Source of the DNA: Candidatus Aenigmatarchaeota archaeon
GTDB taxonomy: Archaea; Aenigmatarchaeota; Aenigmatarchaeia; CG10238-14; SCSR01
Assembly (NCBI GenBank): GCA_030615205.1
Contig: JAUWZS010000002.1
Location: 195,212-259,211 of the forward strand
DNA: 64,000 bases
Reading direction: 5' to 3'
Shown here piece by piece: positions 1-9,331 of this stretch. Below the pieces are notes generated by a model. The model was not told the DNA's origin and made no database searches. It worked only from the letters and a program-made list of their open reading frames with translations. How positions within the stretch are numbered: position 1 is the first letter of the stretch; every line of letters begins with the position of its first letter. The position numbers and the translations under genes were made by a program.

Positions 1-34
1 AAAATAAAAGAAAAAGTAAAGAGGTGGCTGTTAA

Positions 35-3000
35 TTACCACCATGGTCCACAAGTAGTTGATGGTATGTATAAACCATCTTGTGGTATAGCCAACCAATA
101 CCCTGCTCCTGGATCCATACTGTTCCATTCATCTAATGGTATCCATTGATATGGATTGTCTGGTTCCCAATAAGTCCAAAGTGAGGTAAATGGTTTATCC
201 CACATATCTTCTCCTAAGGAATAAAGTTCACAGTATGCGTCCCCTCCGTTTCCCCAAGGTCCATCGTATTCAGTTTCTCCATCTGCTCCATAATATCCTA
301 TCAAATTCCAACCTGCAACTACTGATTTACTAGGTGGAGTTTTTCCTGGACTCATAAGGCTTCCGCCAATAACCAATGTATCGTCTTCAAGTGCTTTTAC
401 CCAATATCCCCAACCAGGTATCATTGTACCCAAATCATCATTCTCTACTCCGTCTGGAGTGTAGATATGCCATTGACCAGTCTCTCCATCATACGTCCAG
501 ACTGCCTCTATGGTTTCTGATTCCTCTCCAAAGATCTCTTTCATTGAATCGTCTAACAGTACTACAGGTGTTGAAATCAAGTTCCACTTTTTATTTATTT
601 GTATCTCAAATTTAGTCTCTTCTACTTTGAATTTCTCTATATCCAAGTTTTCTTTGTTGCTGTTACCGAGTGCGTCTACACAATAGTATTCAAGTTCGTG
701 CTCGCTTATTTTATCGAACATAAATTCTATTTCATCATTCACACAGCAGAATTCATCTTCCATATCTCCTTCCCACCCATCACAATATTCCTCTGTTTGA
801 TCTTCTCCATCCCAGTCAACCTTGAAACATATACCTTCATCATCTACAGGATGTGGTTCTGGATCAACACAGTCAAGTTTTATCGGTGTCAAAAGTGTTA
901 TCTTCCAGCATTCTATCATCTCTTCTGGATCTTCACTCCAACACTTATCTGCTATATCATAGAAGTTTGCATCCTGTCCATCCCATTCTGCCTTTGGCTC
1001 ACCAACTGTTTTGTTTGGTTCTGGTGCTGTGTTATCAACAAATACGCATTGATGCTTTACATCTTCCACTTTACCTACATTGTCATAGCTGTAATATTCT
1101 ATTATATGACAGGATTCTTCTATTTTGTAGAATGGTTGTCCTGTCCACTCGACAAAACCGTGACTCGTCGGGTTATAAGGCTCTGGTGCTGTTGGTAAAC
1201 CCCACACTGTAGCTCTTTCATCATATTCCCAATTTGTACAATTATTATAACAATAGTGCCAATCATCCTCACTTTCTAGGTATACATCTCTGTAGTATGT
1301 TTTATTAACACCTGATATATGAGGTCCATTTTCATCGTGTGCTGACAACCAAACTTCTGTTTCATTGGTTATCCACTTAGGTCCATCACAGTAAGGATTA
1401 CAGTCTCTTGGCCATTGTGGTCCATCATATGTTTTTGTTGTTTCTGGTGGTGTCTTGTCAACAATGAATTTTTCTACATCTGTTACTTCGTTTCCCAAAG
1501 CATCCCAACATGTAATTGTCAAAATATGTGTTGATTCTTCTGGGAATGTTATATTAAATGGTAGTATTACATCTTGTCCTTCACCACTATCATCATTGTC
1601 TATGACTTCATACTCCCAAGCACACTTTACAGCATTCACTGGGTGTGGGTCTGGATCATATGCGTCTACAGTTATGTTTGTTACACCGTCAATGTAGCAT
1701 TCATCAAATTCATCATTTGGTGGACATACTTCTGAATCATCTGGATAGTATGGTCCAACTAATTCTTTTGTTATCTCTGGTGCTTGGTTGTCAACAAATA
1801 CACACTGTTTGTGTGTTGAACTCTTGTCCACATTATCTTTACTTCTTATCTCTATAACATGGCAAGAATCGTCTATAATATTGAATTCTCCATATGTAGG
1901 ATCATTCAATGTTGACCATCCTGCACTTTCAGCACTCGCTTGTTGACAATCTAAGATTCCCAAACAATAATTATCGTCAACTACTTTGTATCTATATTCT
2001 GTTTCAGCAACTCCAGATGGATGTGGGTCTGGATCTGTTACAGTTATGGTTATTGTTGTATCCTTATTAATCCACTCACTTGTTCCGTCAGTATAGTATG
2101 GGTCTCCTTGTTCGTATTCTTTTTCAATTATTGGAGCAGTTTTATCAACAAAAATACATTGCCATTTAATTTCTTCTTCATTTCCTAATCTATCAATACT
2201 ACTGTATTCAATAACATGGCATGATTCTTCTAATATTCCAAATGGATCACTATAAGTTTGCCATGGACCCATGTCAGGTCTTAATGTTTCCATCCATGTT
2301 CCACAACTCTCACAGAATTTGTCTGCTAATGCTCCACTAACTCTGTATCTTATTTCATCAACACCAACTTTCTCGTCAGTTGCTGTTAAGTTAATAAGGG
2401 TGACACCATCTATCCACTTCAAACCATCAACTTCATGATAAGGTCCTATATATGTTTTTGTTGTTTCTGGTGGTGTTGAATCTACTAAGAATATTTCTTC
2501 ATCATATACCTCATTCCCTAGAGCATCCCAGCACCATATTTTTAGTGTATGTATTGAGTCTTCTGTGAAGGTTATTTTTTTATAATCTTGGAATATACCT
2601 CGGTCAATATTTTGTTCCACCCACCATAACTCATATTCACAAGTCACATCATCTACTGAACATTCTGGATAAGTATCGTCATCGTAGACTGTAATCTCTA
2701 CACCGCTTGTACCATCATCTGCAACGTAACAATTCCCATGATCAATATCTGTACCTGACGGACAATCACCGAGGTACGAACCGAACATATCCTTTTCTAT
2801 GATTGGTGGTAATGAATCAACTCTAAAGTATTCTAGATCGATAGGACTTTTCTTATCAACAGCATCTCTACAGAACCATTCTAAGTCATGTAAGGAGTCT
2901 TCATGGAAGACTATTTGTGCAGTATTATCTACACAGCACCAATCATCATCTGCTCCACCCTGCATTGTACCGCCTACATCAGTACAATAATCATCTGTTA

Positions 3001-5479
3001 ACCAAGGTTCAATATCATATGAAATTCTGAAACAAACTTCTTCATCTCCTGATGGGTGTGGTTCTGGATCTGTACATGTTAATGTTATTGGTGTTCCGTC
3101 CATGTAAGTATCGTCTCTTACCCAACATTCTTCTGGGTCATGTGTATTCATTGCAAACACATGGAATGCTGGTATTTCTTGCTGTTTACAACCAGCGTCC
3201 CAATTCAATGAAACGTAGCCAGTCACAGTGAAACCGCCACTCTGTTCGCCATCTGCAAGATACACCTTTCTGCCTTCATAATTGCCTGAAGATACAACAT
3301 CTCCTACTTCTTTTCCGTTAACCTCCACGTCTGTCAATGACGTGTCGCACTCGTCGCATACTGATTCACATACATGTTTTCCTTTGGCCATTAACACGAG
3401 ATATTCGAACGCTTTGTCGGTGTCATATGTCCAGGTTAATGTTGTTTGACCAATTGTATAAGTAACTAAACCTGTATCTGCGTCGTAGCTAACAGTGAAA
3501 GGTACAGGATCTCCGCCATTACCCCACGAATATTCGTCACTCTCTTCAACTTGCTCAGGATTGCCGTTCCAGATTGCCATTTCCCAGTTTGTCGGGTCTT
3601 CTCTTCCTGTTGTAAAGAAGTCTTTTTGGTCCCATTTTCCTTCTGTCTTCAAGCAATCCCAGCCTTCACATTCTTGCAGCCAATCATCCACAGGACAACT
3701 TCCATATTGAGGTTCGCCAATCGTCTTTACTCCTTCTGGTGGTGTTGTATCAACAAAGAAACAATTTACTTGAATATCTTCAGTATTTCCTAATTTATCT
3801 ACACTAAAATATTCAATCAAGTGGCAAGATTCTTCTCCTTTCTGGATTGCTCCTGTGTATGTGTTCCAGTTAACGCCTTCTAACTCAAAGTCATATGTGT
3901 CACCATTAATCACTAAATTATCTACATTCCCATCAAATCCAGGACTAATACCACTCCCTATCTTTAATATTACTGCACCATAAACCTCATGTACACAAGC
4001 ATTTGGGAATGTAGCTAAGATTTCATCAATTGTCTTGTATCCTGAAAATCCTACACCTGGTTTACTTGCCCACCATTTTCCAGTTCTTGCATTCCAACTC
4101 TGCCAAACTCCTTTCATAGGTGCTCCCTGAGAAGGTGAATAAACAGGTTCAAAAACTATTCTTCCTTGCCAGCTCTGGTCAGCATCGTTACAGTCATAAT
4201 CAATGTTGAACTGCAAAGAAACTGCCCAGATATCAAGTCCGGGGGACAAAAGATTTTGATAAGTACTGTAACTCAAAGTGCTTATAGTTGATAATAGTAA
4301 ACCATTATAGCCTCCTTTCATAAGAGCCATTCCACCAGTAGCATCCACAACCAAGTTAGCGCTGCCATCTCCCAAAGGGGGAGTATCAGGTCCATCAACA
4401 TAATTACCAAATCCGTTTGGCGTCTCTTCTAAGAAGAACCAGTCATTCAGAGGCTCACATGGTTTATTATTCCAACATAAGTCATCGTCTACAATTGTAT
4501 TTCTCCAGTATGTTTCATAAACTCCAATATTACAAGATTGCTGTGTTGGATCTGGATCAACAGCATTAAAAGTAATTGTTGTTGCTGTGTCAATCCATTC
4601 AACACCATTTTCTATTTTCTTAGGTTCACTAACAACTTTTGTTGTTACTGGTTCTTCTGTATCAACTCTTTCCCACTGTTCATGATAAGCCATGTTTTCA
4701 GCTATATCATAACATTTTATCTCCAAGTGATGTAAAGAATCTTCATCATATGTAAAGGTATAATAATAGTGCATTACTCCTGAGATTTCATCTGTAGAAC
4801 CCCAAACAATTGTTGTCCAAGGAAGAACTTCAACTCCATCAACATCATATCTATATTCACAATAATCTAGACCACTTATACCACATTCCCCTTCATCCCA
4901 TACTTCAATTTCTATTTCTGTGTCTTGAGTTATCCAAGTTTCTCCGTTTTCAATTTTTGGTTCACCTAAAGTTTTAATTATAACAGGTGCTTTATCGTCA
5001 ACGCTTGTAGTGTCATATAAATATGTCCAGTGATCTTGAGTATCTCTTGTTTCAAATTGCCATTGTAAATTACAGTATTGTGGACCTGGACTGTCAGCTG
5101 AAAATGTAAAGTTTTCACATTCTCCATCAATATCAAGATAATAAGAAGAATCAGTAGCTACATAGAAACAAGCTGGATAAGTTGAAATGTATAATTTTTC
5201 CCAGCCAGGTTTGTCATCACATTGAAAATTACTATATAAATTATTTCTATATATTCTAACTTCATTAATTGATTGTCCACTTACCTTACAGAACTGCACA
5301 GTAAAATCCACATGAGCGTTTGCAGGTGACCATTCTGGATAAAGTTCAGCTGTACTAACATGAGAATTGGCAAAAACAGGAACTGCGTAATTAAAAACAA
5401 AAACTCCAAGAACTGTGGCTACTACAAGTAACAAAGAAATTGTAGCGATTCCTTTTGCATATCCTTTTTTCTCTATCAT
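35..5479 (-). CDS. Giant secreted surface protein with Ig-like repeats
   Basis: Predicted 1814-aa extracellular protein. One hydrophobic N-terminal segment (residues about 10-38) acts as signal or membrane anchor. The body is a series of about nine Ig-like modules, each beginning with a VDxTPPxxxK-type linker and continuing with WI, PHPSG and SxHxLxxxCxD motifs, rich in paired Cys and acidic residues. Two non-repeat domains interrupt the series at about 346-530 (lectin- or PEP-CTERM-like, LVINGDTYDFE) and 596-786 (Cys-containing). The C-terminal 180 residues carry a duplicated WNLIS/WNLIG module with GYWVKA, a common tail of archaeal secreted proteins. No C-terminal membrane helix is visible, so attachment may be N-terminal. 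The role is probably adhesion or envelope; no enzymatic motif is recognised. Confidence 0.85.
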   Translation of the reverse strand: MIEKKGYAKGIATISLLLVVATVLGVFVFNYAVPVFANSHVSTAELYPEWSPANAHVDFTVQFCKVSGQSINEVRIYRNNLYSNFQCDDKPGWEKLYISTYPACFYVATDSSYYLDIDGECENFTFSADSPGPQYCNLQWQFETRDTQDHWTYLYDTTSVDDKAPVIIKTLGEPKIENGETWITQDTEIEIEVWDEGECGISGLDYCEYRYDVDGVEVLPWTTIVWGSTDEISGVMHYYYTFTYDEDSLHHLEIKCYDIAENMAYHEQWERVDTEEPVTTKVVSEPKKIENGVEWIDTATTITFNAVDPDPTQQSCNIGVYETYWRNTIVDDDLCWNNKPCEPLNDWFFLEETPNGFGNYVDGPDTPPLGDGSANLVVDATGGMALMKGGYNGLLLSTISTLSYSTYQNLLSPGLDIWAVSLQFNIDYDCNDADQSWQGRIVFEPVYSPSQGAPMKGVWQSWNARTGKWWASKPGVGFSGYKTIDEILATFPNACVHEVYGAVILKIGSGISPGFDGNVDNLVINGDTYDFELEGVNWNTYTGAIQKGEESCHLIEYFSVDKLGNTEDIQVNCFFVDTTPPEGVKTIGEPQYGSCPVDDWLQECEGWDCLKTEGKWDQKDFFTTGREDPTNWEMAIWNGNPEQVEESDEYSWGNGGDPVPFTVSYDADTGLVTYTIGQTTLTWTYDTDKAFEYLVLMAKGKHVCESVCDECDTSLTDVEVNGKEVGDVVSSGNYEGRKVYLADGEQSGGFTVTGYVSLNWDAGCKQQEIPAFHVFAMNTHDPEECWVRDDTYMDGTPITLTCTDPEPHPSGDEEVCFRISYDIEPWLTDDYCTDVGGTMQGGADDDWCCVDNTAQIVFHEDSLHDLEWFCRDAVDKKSPIDLEYFRVDSLPPIIEKDMFGSYLGDCPSGTDIDHGNCYVADDGTSGVEITVYDDDTYPECSVDDVTCEYELWWVEQNIDRGIFQDYKKITFTEDSIHTLKIWCWDALGNEVYDEEIFLVDSTPPETTKTYIGPYHEVDGLKWIDGVTLINLTATDEKVGVDEIRYRVSGALADKFCESCGTWMETLRPDMGPWQTYSDPFGILEESCHVIEYSSIDRLGNEEEIKWQCIFVDKTAPIIEKEYEQGDPYYTDGTSEWINKDTTITITVTDPDPHPSGVAETEYRYKVVDDNYCLGILDCQQASAESAGWSTLNDPTYGEFNIIDDSCHVIEIRSKDNVDKSSTHKQCVFVDNQAPEITKELVGPYYPDDSEVCPPNDEFDECYIDGVTNITVDAYDPDPHPVNAVKCAWEYEVIDNDDSGEGQDVILPFNITFPEESTHILTITCWDALGNEVTDVEKFIVDKTPPETTKTYDGPQWPRDCNPYCDGPKWITNETEVWLSAHDENGPHISGVNKTYYRDVYLESEDDWHYCYNNCTNWEYDERATVWGLPTAPEPYNPTSHGFVEWTGQPFYKIEESCHIIEYYSYDNVGKVEDVKHQCVFVDNTAPEPNKTVGEPKAEWDGQDANFYDIADKCWSEDPEEMIECWKITLLTPIKLDCVDPEPHPVDDEGICFKVDWDGEDQTEEYCDGWEGDMEDEFCCVNDEIEFMFDKISEHELEYYCVDALGNSNKENLDIEKFKVEETKFEIQINKKWNLISTPVVLLDDSMKEIFGEESETIEAVWTYDGETGQWHIYTPDGVENDDLGTMIPGWGYWVKALEDDTLVIGGSLMSPGKTPPSKSVVAGWNLIGYYGADGETEYDGPWGNGGDAYCELYSLGEDMWDKPFTSLWTYWEPDNPYQWIPLDEWNSMDPGAGYWLAIPQDGLYIPSTTCGPWW

Positions 5480-5649
5480 TGTTATTCACTAAAGAGCTAT
5501 AATTAATATATTGATTAAGCAAGTGAAAATTGATAAATAGATACTGCGCCAGAAGTTAGCCAGATTATTAGCTCAAAATTAAGCCGCATTTAGTCCATGA
5601 TTGAGCCATGATTGAGCCAAGATGCAGCTTAGAGAACCACGAGATAAGA

Positions 5650-6084
5650 TTATTTCCTCGTGCTCTTGTTTATGCTGCACATTGTATTGAGTTCTTTCTG
5701 GGTAAAGAATAATTTCAATATACGCGAATAGACTTCTCTTATTAAATTCGGGTATTCTAAATTCAAACCCCAGATACTTCTCTTTTCAGTATTGCCGTAT
5801 CTGACAGACTTGACAACTTTGACAACTTTCCAATTTGATAAACGCTCCAGGTGATATATTACAATAGAGTGCCTTTTGCCGATCCTGCGTGCGATATCTT
5901 CCACTTGCATTGTATGACCCAATTCTCTGTTGTTTATAAACATATGCATTATGCAAGCTCTTACAGGATTCGAACAGATGTAATTCAGCTCTGGCCTTAG
6001 CGAAGTTATAAAAAATTCTTCTGATTGACTGCCAACTAAATTTTCATCTTCTGTTACGCTTTCGCTCGAAGATAATTCCCTCAT
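5650..6084 (-). CDS. Winged-helix transcriptional regulator
   Basis: 144 aa. Residues about 30-110 show an ArsR-like winged helix: LRPELNYICSNPVRACIMHMF is helix 1, QVEDIARRIGKRHSIVIYHL the recognition helix, followed by a basic wing (VKVVKSVRYGNTEKRS). The first 28 residues are acidic and Ser-rich, probably disordered. It lies between the giant surface gene and the 3.1-kb element and is transcribed like the surface gene. An imperfect palindrome TCGTTCGAGCGA at 6125-6136, upstream of the start, could be its own operator. The target is unknown. Confidence 0.7.
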   Translation of the reverse strand: MRELSSSESVTEDENLVGSQSEEFFITSLRPELNYICSNPVRACIMHMFINNRELGHTMQVEDIARRIGKRHSIVIYHLERLSNWKVVKVVKSVRYGNTEKRSIWGLNLEYPNLIREVYSRILKLFFTQKELNTMCSINKSTRK

Positions 6085-6178
6085 AAAACCTAAGTTAAAA
6101 TAACGGTTGAAAGATTTATAAGTATCGTTCGAGCGAATAGCTTTTGTGTTTTATGGGGTTGAAATTTGTGTTTGTTTT

Positions 6179-6188
6179 CCATTCGTCA
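6179..6188. repeat. Left 10-bp direct repeat (candidate target duplication)
   Basis: CCATTCGTCA. An identical copy lies at 9279-9288, exactly 3100 bp away. The two copies bracket end sequences that share TGTCGCA-type repeats. The length exceeds the usual 5-bp duplication of Tn7-like elements, so the assignment is tentative. Confidence 0.5.
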
Positions 6189-6249
6189 TGTTTTGTCGCA
6201 TTAAAGGTTGTTTTACATAATTTTATTGTATTTTGTCACAATCGGTTGT

Positions 6250-6906
6250 TTATGAAAAAAGTAATGGTGTTCTATACTTTAAAATCGCACAAATTCGCTC
6301 ATAGATGTTTTCAGCTATTCTTTCTATGTCATCATTTGATAACTCAAAACTAACAGATAATGGTATTATCCAATCAAAATGTCTACCATGTCTTAACTGC
6401 TTTTCTATACTACTGTCAGGGTTGTTAATTAAAACTATGCAATATGTCGTATCGGGATTTTTGTCTTTTATCTGCTGAGATATTGCTGAATAGTTAGTTA
6501 GTGTGTGAGTAATTACTTTACCATATTTTATTTCAAAAATAATTAATGGTATAATAACATAATTAAAATGTTTAATACTTTTATTAGGGAAACTTCTTCT
6601 TGCTTTTTGAATATACTTAGAATCAAATGGAATTTCTATTTTTGCATCTTTAAAATAAACTACTATATCTTGTTCTGCGTCTCCAAAAGTTAGGACAAAA
6701 CGAGGGTCGTTGCTTTTACGTTTTCTTATATTAGGCATTATAGTTATATCTTTCAAGACATTTACATGACTGTCTATAACTATCTTTTTACTTAGTTTTT
6801 GGTTTTGAGACAACTTCTGTTTTAATTTTTGAGTAATCTTTTCTACAATAATATCTTCTTTGTTCATAATTAATCCCTCAAACTCAGTCTTAATAAACTT
6901 AGCCAT
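6250..6906 (-). CDS. Putative PD-(D/E)XK-type nuclease
   Basis: 218 aa. A Lys-rich helical N-terminus (about 1-60) precedes an alpha/beta core. FGDAEQDIVVYF (about residues 93-104) followed by IIPLIIFEIKYGKVITH (about 140-155) fits the spacing D...(D/E)xK, with E-I-K at the end of a hydrophobic strand, as in PD-(D/E)XK nucleases. The later segment TTYCIVLINN fits another core strand. Two Met codons are possible starts; MNKEDIIVEK (14 residues in) would also give a complete core. It is the leftmost gene of the 3.1-kb candidate element. The nuclease assignment rests on motif shape only. Confidence 0.45.
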   Translation of the reverse strand: MAKFIKTEFEGLIMNKEDIIVEKITQKLKQKLSQNQKLSKKIVIDSHVNVLKDITIMPNIRKRKSNDPRFVLTFGDAEQDIVVYFKDAKIEIPFDSKYIQKARRSFPNKSIKHFNYVIIPLIIFEIKYGKVITHTLTNYSAISQQIKDKNPDTTYCIVLINNPDSSIEKQLRHGRHFDWIIPLSVSFELSNDDIERIAENIYERICAILKYRTPLLFS

Positions 6907-7007
6907 CTATTTCTATTCAACTGCAAACCTATGTTGGTTGGAAAGCTGGCATAGAACTTCACGCTGAGGTTAAGAATAAGAAGATTGTTCTGAAACCTAA
7001 GAAATAG
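6903..7007 (+). pseudogene. C-terminal fragment of an AbrB/SpoVT-type protein
   Basis: The plus strand encodes a short reading frame ending GIELHAEVKNKKIVLKPKK, the characteristic last strands of AbrB-like DNA-binding or antitoxin proteins. There is no start codon: an in-frame stop at 6900-6902 precedes it. It sits between two minus-strand genes and looks like a relic of an antitoxin gene. Confidence 0.45.
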
Positions 7008-7087
7008 CTGTTACCAATCCCATATTGATTTTTTCTTCCTTCTTCTTCTCGGCTTTCTTATTCTAATTGTTCTCTTTCTTTTTCTCC

Positions 7088-7894
7088 TTACCATAATGAC
7101 AACTTTGAAACTCTTTCCATAGATTCTTTTTCTATAGGTTTAATTAATTTTTCTTTTTCTTCGAATATATTCTTTAACTGTTCTTTACTTTTATCTGAAA
7201 GTTTATGGATGCCATTTTTATCAATGTGGTATATATCAGTTTCCTCTCCTACACCTGGAGCTACTTCGGCTCGTCTCTTAGCTTCGTATGCTAAACAAAC
7301 TGCTTTATTAAATGGAAACTCAGTATAATATCCACCAGATATAAACGTATAATCTGCGTGTGGAGAACCTGTTCCTATGCTACCCCACCCTACAGTATCA
7401 AGTGGAGTTGACATTCCTGGATTATCTACTAAATAAATATGGGCTTCATCGTCTACACCTATTACTAATATCTGTAATCCGCCAGGAAATTCAAAATCTT
7501 GGAGTGCCCTAACCAAACCCCCCATAATTCTATCGTCAAGGTTTGATTGTTCACGATTAAATTGGTTTATTGTGAGTCCCATAGGTCTGAAATAGAAATC
7601 TTCTATTTTTTTCATTCTTATTTCAGCATATGAATTTTTTATCTCTTCAACAATTTTTGATATTTTTGGTGATTCGTTCTTGTATTTTTTAATTATGGGT
7701 TCGAGTATTTCTTGGAAGAAAAAGGCAGAACCAGAGGTCATAGCTAAACAGTTTTTTGATATAGTCAAAATTTTTGTTTCTCGGTGTTCAAATTGTATGG
7801 ATAACTCATCGTCGGTTATCATTCTATCGGCAACCGCTATTGCCTTTTCTCTGTTTTCACAAATTATTCCTGTACAAATTGTCAATGGTATCAA
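7088..7894 (-). CDS. Proteasome-like Ntn hydrolase
   Basis: 268 aa. The N-terminus MIPLTICTGIICENREKAIAVADRMIT aligns with the start of 20S proteasome beta and HslV-type subunits: a 4-residue propeptide, candidate nucleophile Thr5, the ADR motif with Asp23, and a Lys at 41 in ETKILTI in the place of the catalytic Lys. AMTSGSA (about 51-57) matches the conserved AxTxAGS turn. GGLQILVIGVDD and TVGWGSIGTGSPHA match later strands and the SGGGS-like region. It is longer than a core beta subunit, with a charged helical tail after residue 235. Probably a self-processing threonine peptidase unrelated to the housekeeping proteasome. It lies inside the 3.1-kb element. Confidence 0.65.
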   Translation of the reverse strand: MIPLTICTGIICENREKAIAVADRMITDDELSIQFEHRETKILTISKNCLAMTSGSAFFFQEILEPIIKKYKNESPKISKIVEEIKNSYAEIRMKKIEDFYFRPMGLTINQFNREQSNLDDRIMGGLVRALQDFEFPGGLQILVIGVDDEAHIYLVDNPGMSTPLDTVGWGSIGTGSPHADYTFISGGYYTEFPFNKAVCLAYEAKRRAEVAPGVGEETDIYHIDKNGIHKLSDKSKEQLKNIFEEKEKLIKPIEKESMERVSKLSLW

Positions 7895-8583
7895 CCTATT
7901 TCGGTACCTTTTTCTTTTCTTCTTTTTGTGATTTATAAAGTTATTGCTAATGGGCGTTAAACTTGGGCAAACCGTATCCCTGTTTTTGCGATAAATATGA
8001 TGACTAATAAGTCAAGACCTCTGAAGAAACAGATTAAATACTCGCAATAACCTAATAAATTATAGTGATTTTGTGGGAGTTTTAGAAGAAGGTTATCATA
8101 GGCTGACATCAAGGCCACTTTCCTTAGCTGTTTTTGTTGCATTAATATATTTGTCACATAAAGCAAAGATGAGTGTTTATCAATCTTTAGCCATAGGGAT
8201 TGCTGGTGCAATTCTTTATGCATTATTAACACCTCTCCCTTTTTGACAGCCAAAGTAGTAGCAATTATCAGACGGGTTCAGAACGTATTACAACTTCATA
8301 AGACCACACAACGCATTAGACGGGTTAACACGAGTCAAGTTGCGGGTATAGATTTGAGGTTAGATAGGAATAGATGGCTGAGTTTAATTAGAAAGAGTAA
8401 ACAAAAACCACTTATCCAACACCTTTAAATATCATATGAAACAAATAATGAAATAGATTCACAAATTTACAAGTGTATAAATTGTTGGGAATGAGACGAC
8501 ATAAGACCGTTAACGTGAATCTCGGCAGTCGGGCTCGCCCTCTTATTATCCTTTTAAGTATATACAAATAGATTCTTACTATT
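7895..8583. other. 690-bp stretch without an intact gene
   Basis: Lies between the Ntn hydrolase and the NYN gene. It holds a decayed membrane-protein frame (8025-8246), a basic 61-codon frame starting with TTG (8243-8428) that I do not trust, and a tRNA-3'-end-like stretch near 8518-8542 (GAATCTCGGC then AGTCGGGCTCG, resembling the tRNA-Arg end at 30851). Confidence 0.5.
8025..8246 (+). pseudogene. Remnant of a small membrane protein
   Basis: An open frame with no proper start encodes two hydrophobic segments: PLSLAVFVALIYL and AIGIAGAILYALLTPLPF, then a stop. A short frame beginning ATGATG just upstream (MMTNKSRPLKKQIKYSQ) runs into a stop in another frame, so the gene may have lost its N-terminus by frameshift. 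The codon pattern looks protein-like; the family is unknown. Confidence 0.35.
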
Positions 8584-9156
8584 ATGCCAGATGAGAAGCG
8601 AGGAATGGCTTTTATCGATTTTGATAATATCAATATCACAGCAAGGAATCAACATAATATAAAATACTTGAATTTTAACAAGTTAAGAGAAATATTGTTA
8701 AAAGACTTAAGATGTGTTGGTTGTATCGTATATCTTCCTAACAAAATGAGCAGTATGATTTCACATATTCAAAAAAGCGGATTAGAAGTAAAAGTTGTGA
8801 GTCCTGGGAAAAGTGTTGATGGAAAATTAATATTTGACTTGATTACTAATGCACACAATGATTCTTTTGACGTCGCTGTAATTGCAAGCGGAGATAAAGA
8901 TTATATATCTGTTGTACAAGAAGTTAAAAAAATGAAAAAAGATGTTATTATAGGTTCATTTTCAAGCGCTCTTGCTCATGGTATGACTTCTGTGAGTGAC
9001 GGAATAATAAATTTGGATGAATATCTTCATGACATAACTCAAAAAACATATGAGTATAAATGCACTAACTGTGGAAGCGATTTTGAACTTCCGTTTAAGC
9101 TGTTTGCAAATCAAAACCCATTATGTAGAAAATGCTTTAGAGCACAAAAACAATAA
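8584..9156 (+). CDS. NYN-domain nuclease with C-terminal zinc ribbon
   Basis: 190 aa. RGMAFIDFDNINI at the start is the first strand and catalytic Asp pair of NYN (LabA/DUF88) PIN-like nucleases. VDGKLIFDLITNAH and VAVIASGDKDYISVV are the second and third acidic motifs, so all expected metal ligands are visible. The tail YKCTNCGSDFELPFKLFANQNPLCRKCF is a CxxC...CxxC zinc ribbon, probably RNA-binding. Likely a small RNase. It is the rightmost gene of the 3.1-kb element, directly upstream of the right-end repeat array. Confidence 0.75.
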   Translation: MPDEKRGMAFIDFDNINITARNQHNIKYLNFNKLREILLKDLRCVGCIVYLPNKMSSMISHIQKSGLEVKVVSPGKSVDGKLIFDLITNAHNDSFDVAVIASGDKDYISVVQEVKKMKKDVIIGSFSSALAHGMTSVSDGIINLDEYLHDITQKTYEYKCTNCGSDFELPFKLFANQNPLCRKCFRAQKQ

Positions 9157-9165
9157 GTTTTTTTC

Positions 9166-9275
9166 TATCAATAAACTGCGACATCAAATTAAATCAATAA
9201 ACTATGCGACAACACCTGAATATTTCTTTTATCAACAAAATGCGACACTCCTAATTATCAATAAACTTTAAGACA
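9166..9275. repeat. Right-end array of four imperfect 20-bp repeats
   Basis: Copies at 9166-9183, 9192-9211, 9230-9247 and 9256-9275, consensus TATCAATAAACTATGCGACA. Three keep TGCGACA; the fourth reads TTTAAGACA. The inverse motif occurs at the left end (6194 and 6234). Read as binding sites for a transposase of the TnsB type. Confidence 0.6.
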
Positions 9276-9278
9276 GAA

Positions 9279-9288
9279 CCATTCGTCA
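9279..9288. repeat. Right 10-bp direct repeat (candidate target duplication)
   Basis: CCATTCGTCA, identical to 6179-6188, immediately outside the end array. Confidence 0.5.
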
Positions 9289-9331
9289 AAAGACTTTAAT
9301 ATTTAACTATCCATCTGAAAATTAGATCACT

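Larger units (their letters stand above)
6189..9278. mobile_element. 3.1-kb candidate transposon with TGTCGCA end arrays, no transposase
   Basis: The left end has TGTCGCA at 6194-6200 and TGTCACA at 6234-6240. The right end has the inverse motif in four copies at 9166-9183, 9192-9211, 9230-9247 and 9256-9275 (consensus TATCAATAAACTATGCGACA). The outermost units also match each other (TGTCgcaTTAAAGG on the left, TGTCTTAAAG on the right read inward). Asymmetric arrays of about 20-bp sites beginning TGTC are typical of Tn7/Tn5053-type ends bound by TnsB. A 10-bp direct repeat flanks the unit. Inside are a PD-(D/E)XK-like protein, an AbrB fragment, an Ntn hydrolase, a decayed membrane gene and an NYN protein. 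No transposase gene is present, so it would be non-autonomous or decayed. Confidence 0.5.

Noticed and set aside
376-4735. Several plus-strand reading frames opposite the giant surface gene
   Set aside because: They are antisense frames opened by the repeated, biased codons of the real gene; no ribosome sites, and the translations are low-complexity.
8243-8428. 61-codon basic frame starting with TTG
   Set aside because: No recognised domain; composition looks accidental in a decayed region.
8518-8542. tRNA-Arg-like 3' end inside the 3.1-kb element
   Set aside because: Only the final TCGGGCTC matches well; kept as a remark in the gap entry.
9166-9275. CRISPR array
   Set aside because: Repeats are imperfect, spacing is irregular (26-38 bp), there are no cas genes, and the inverse copies at the other end fit transposon ends better.
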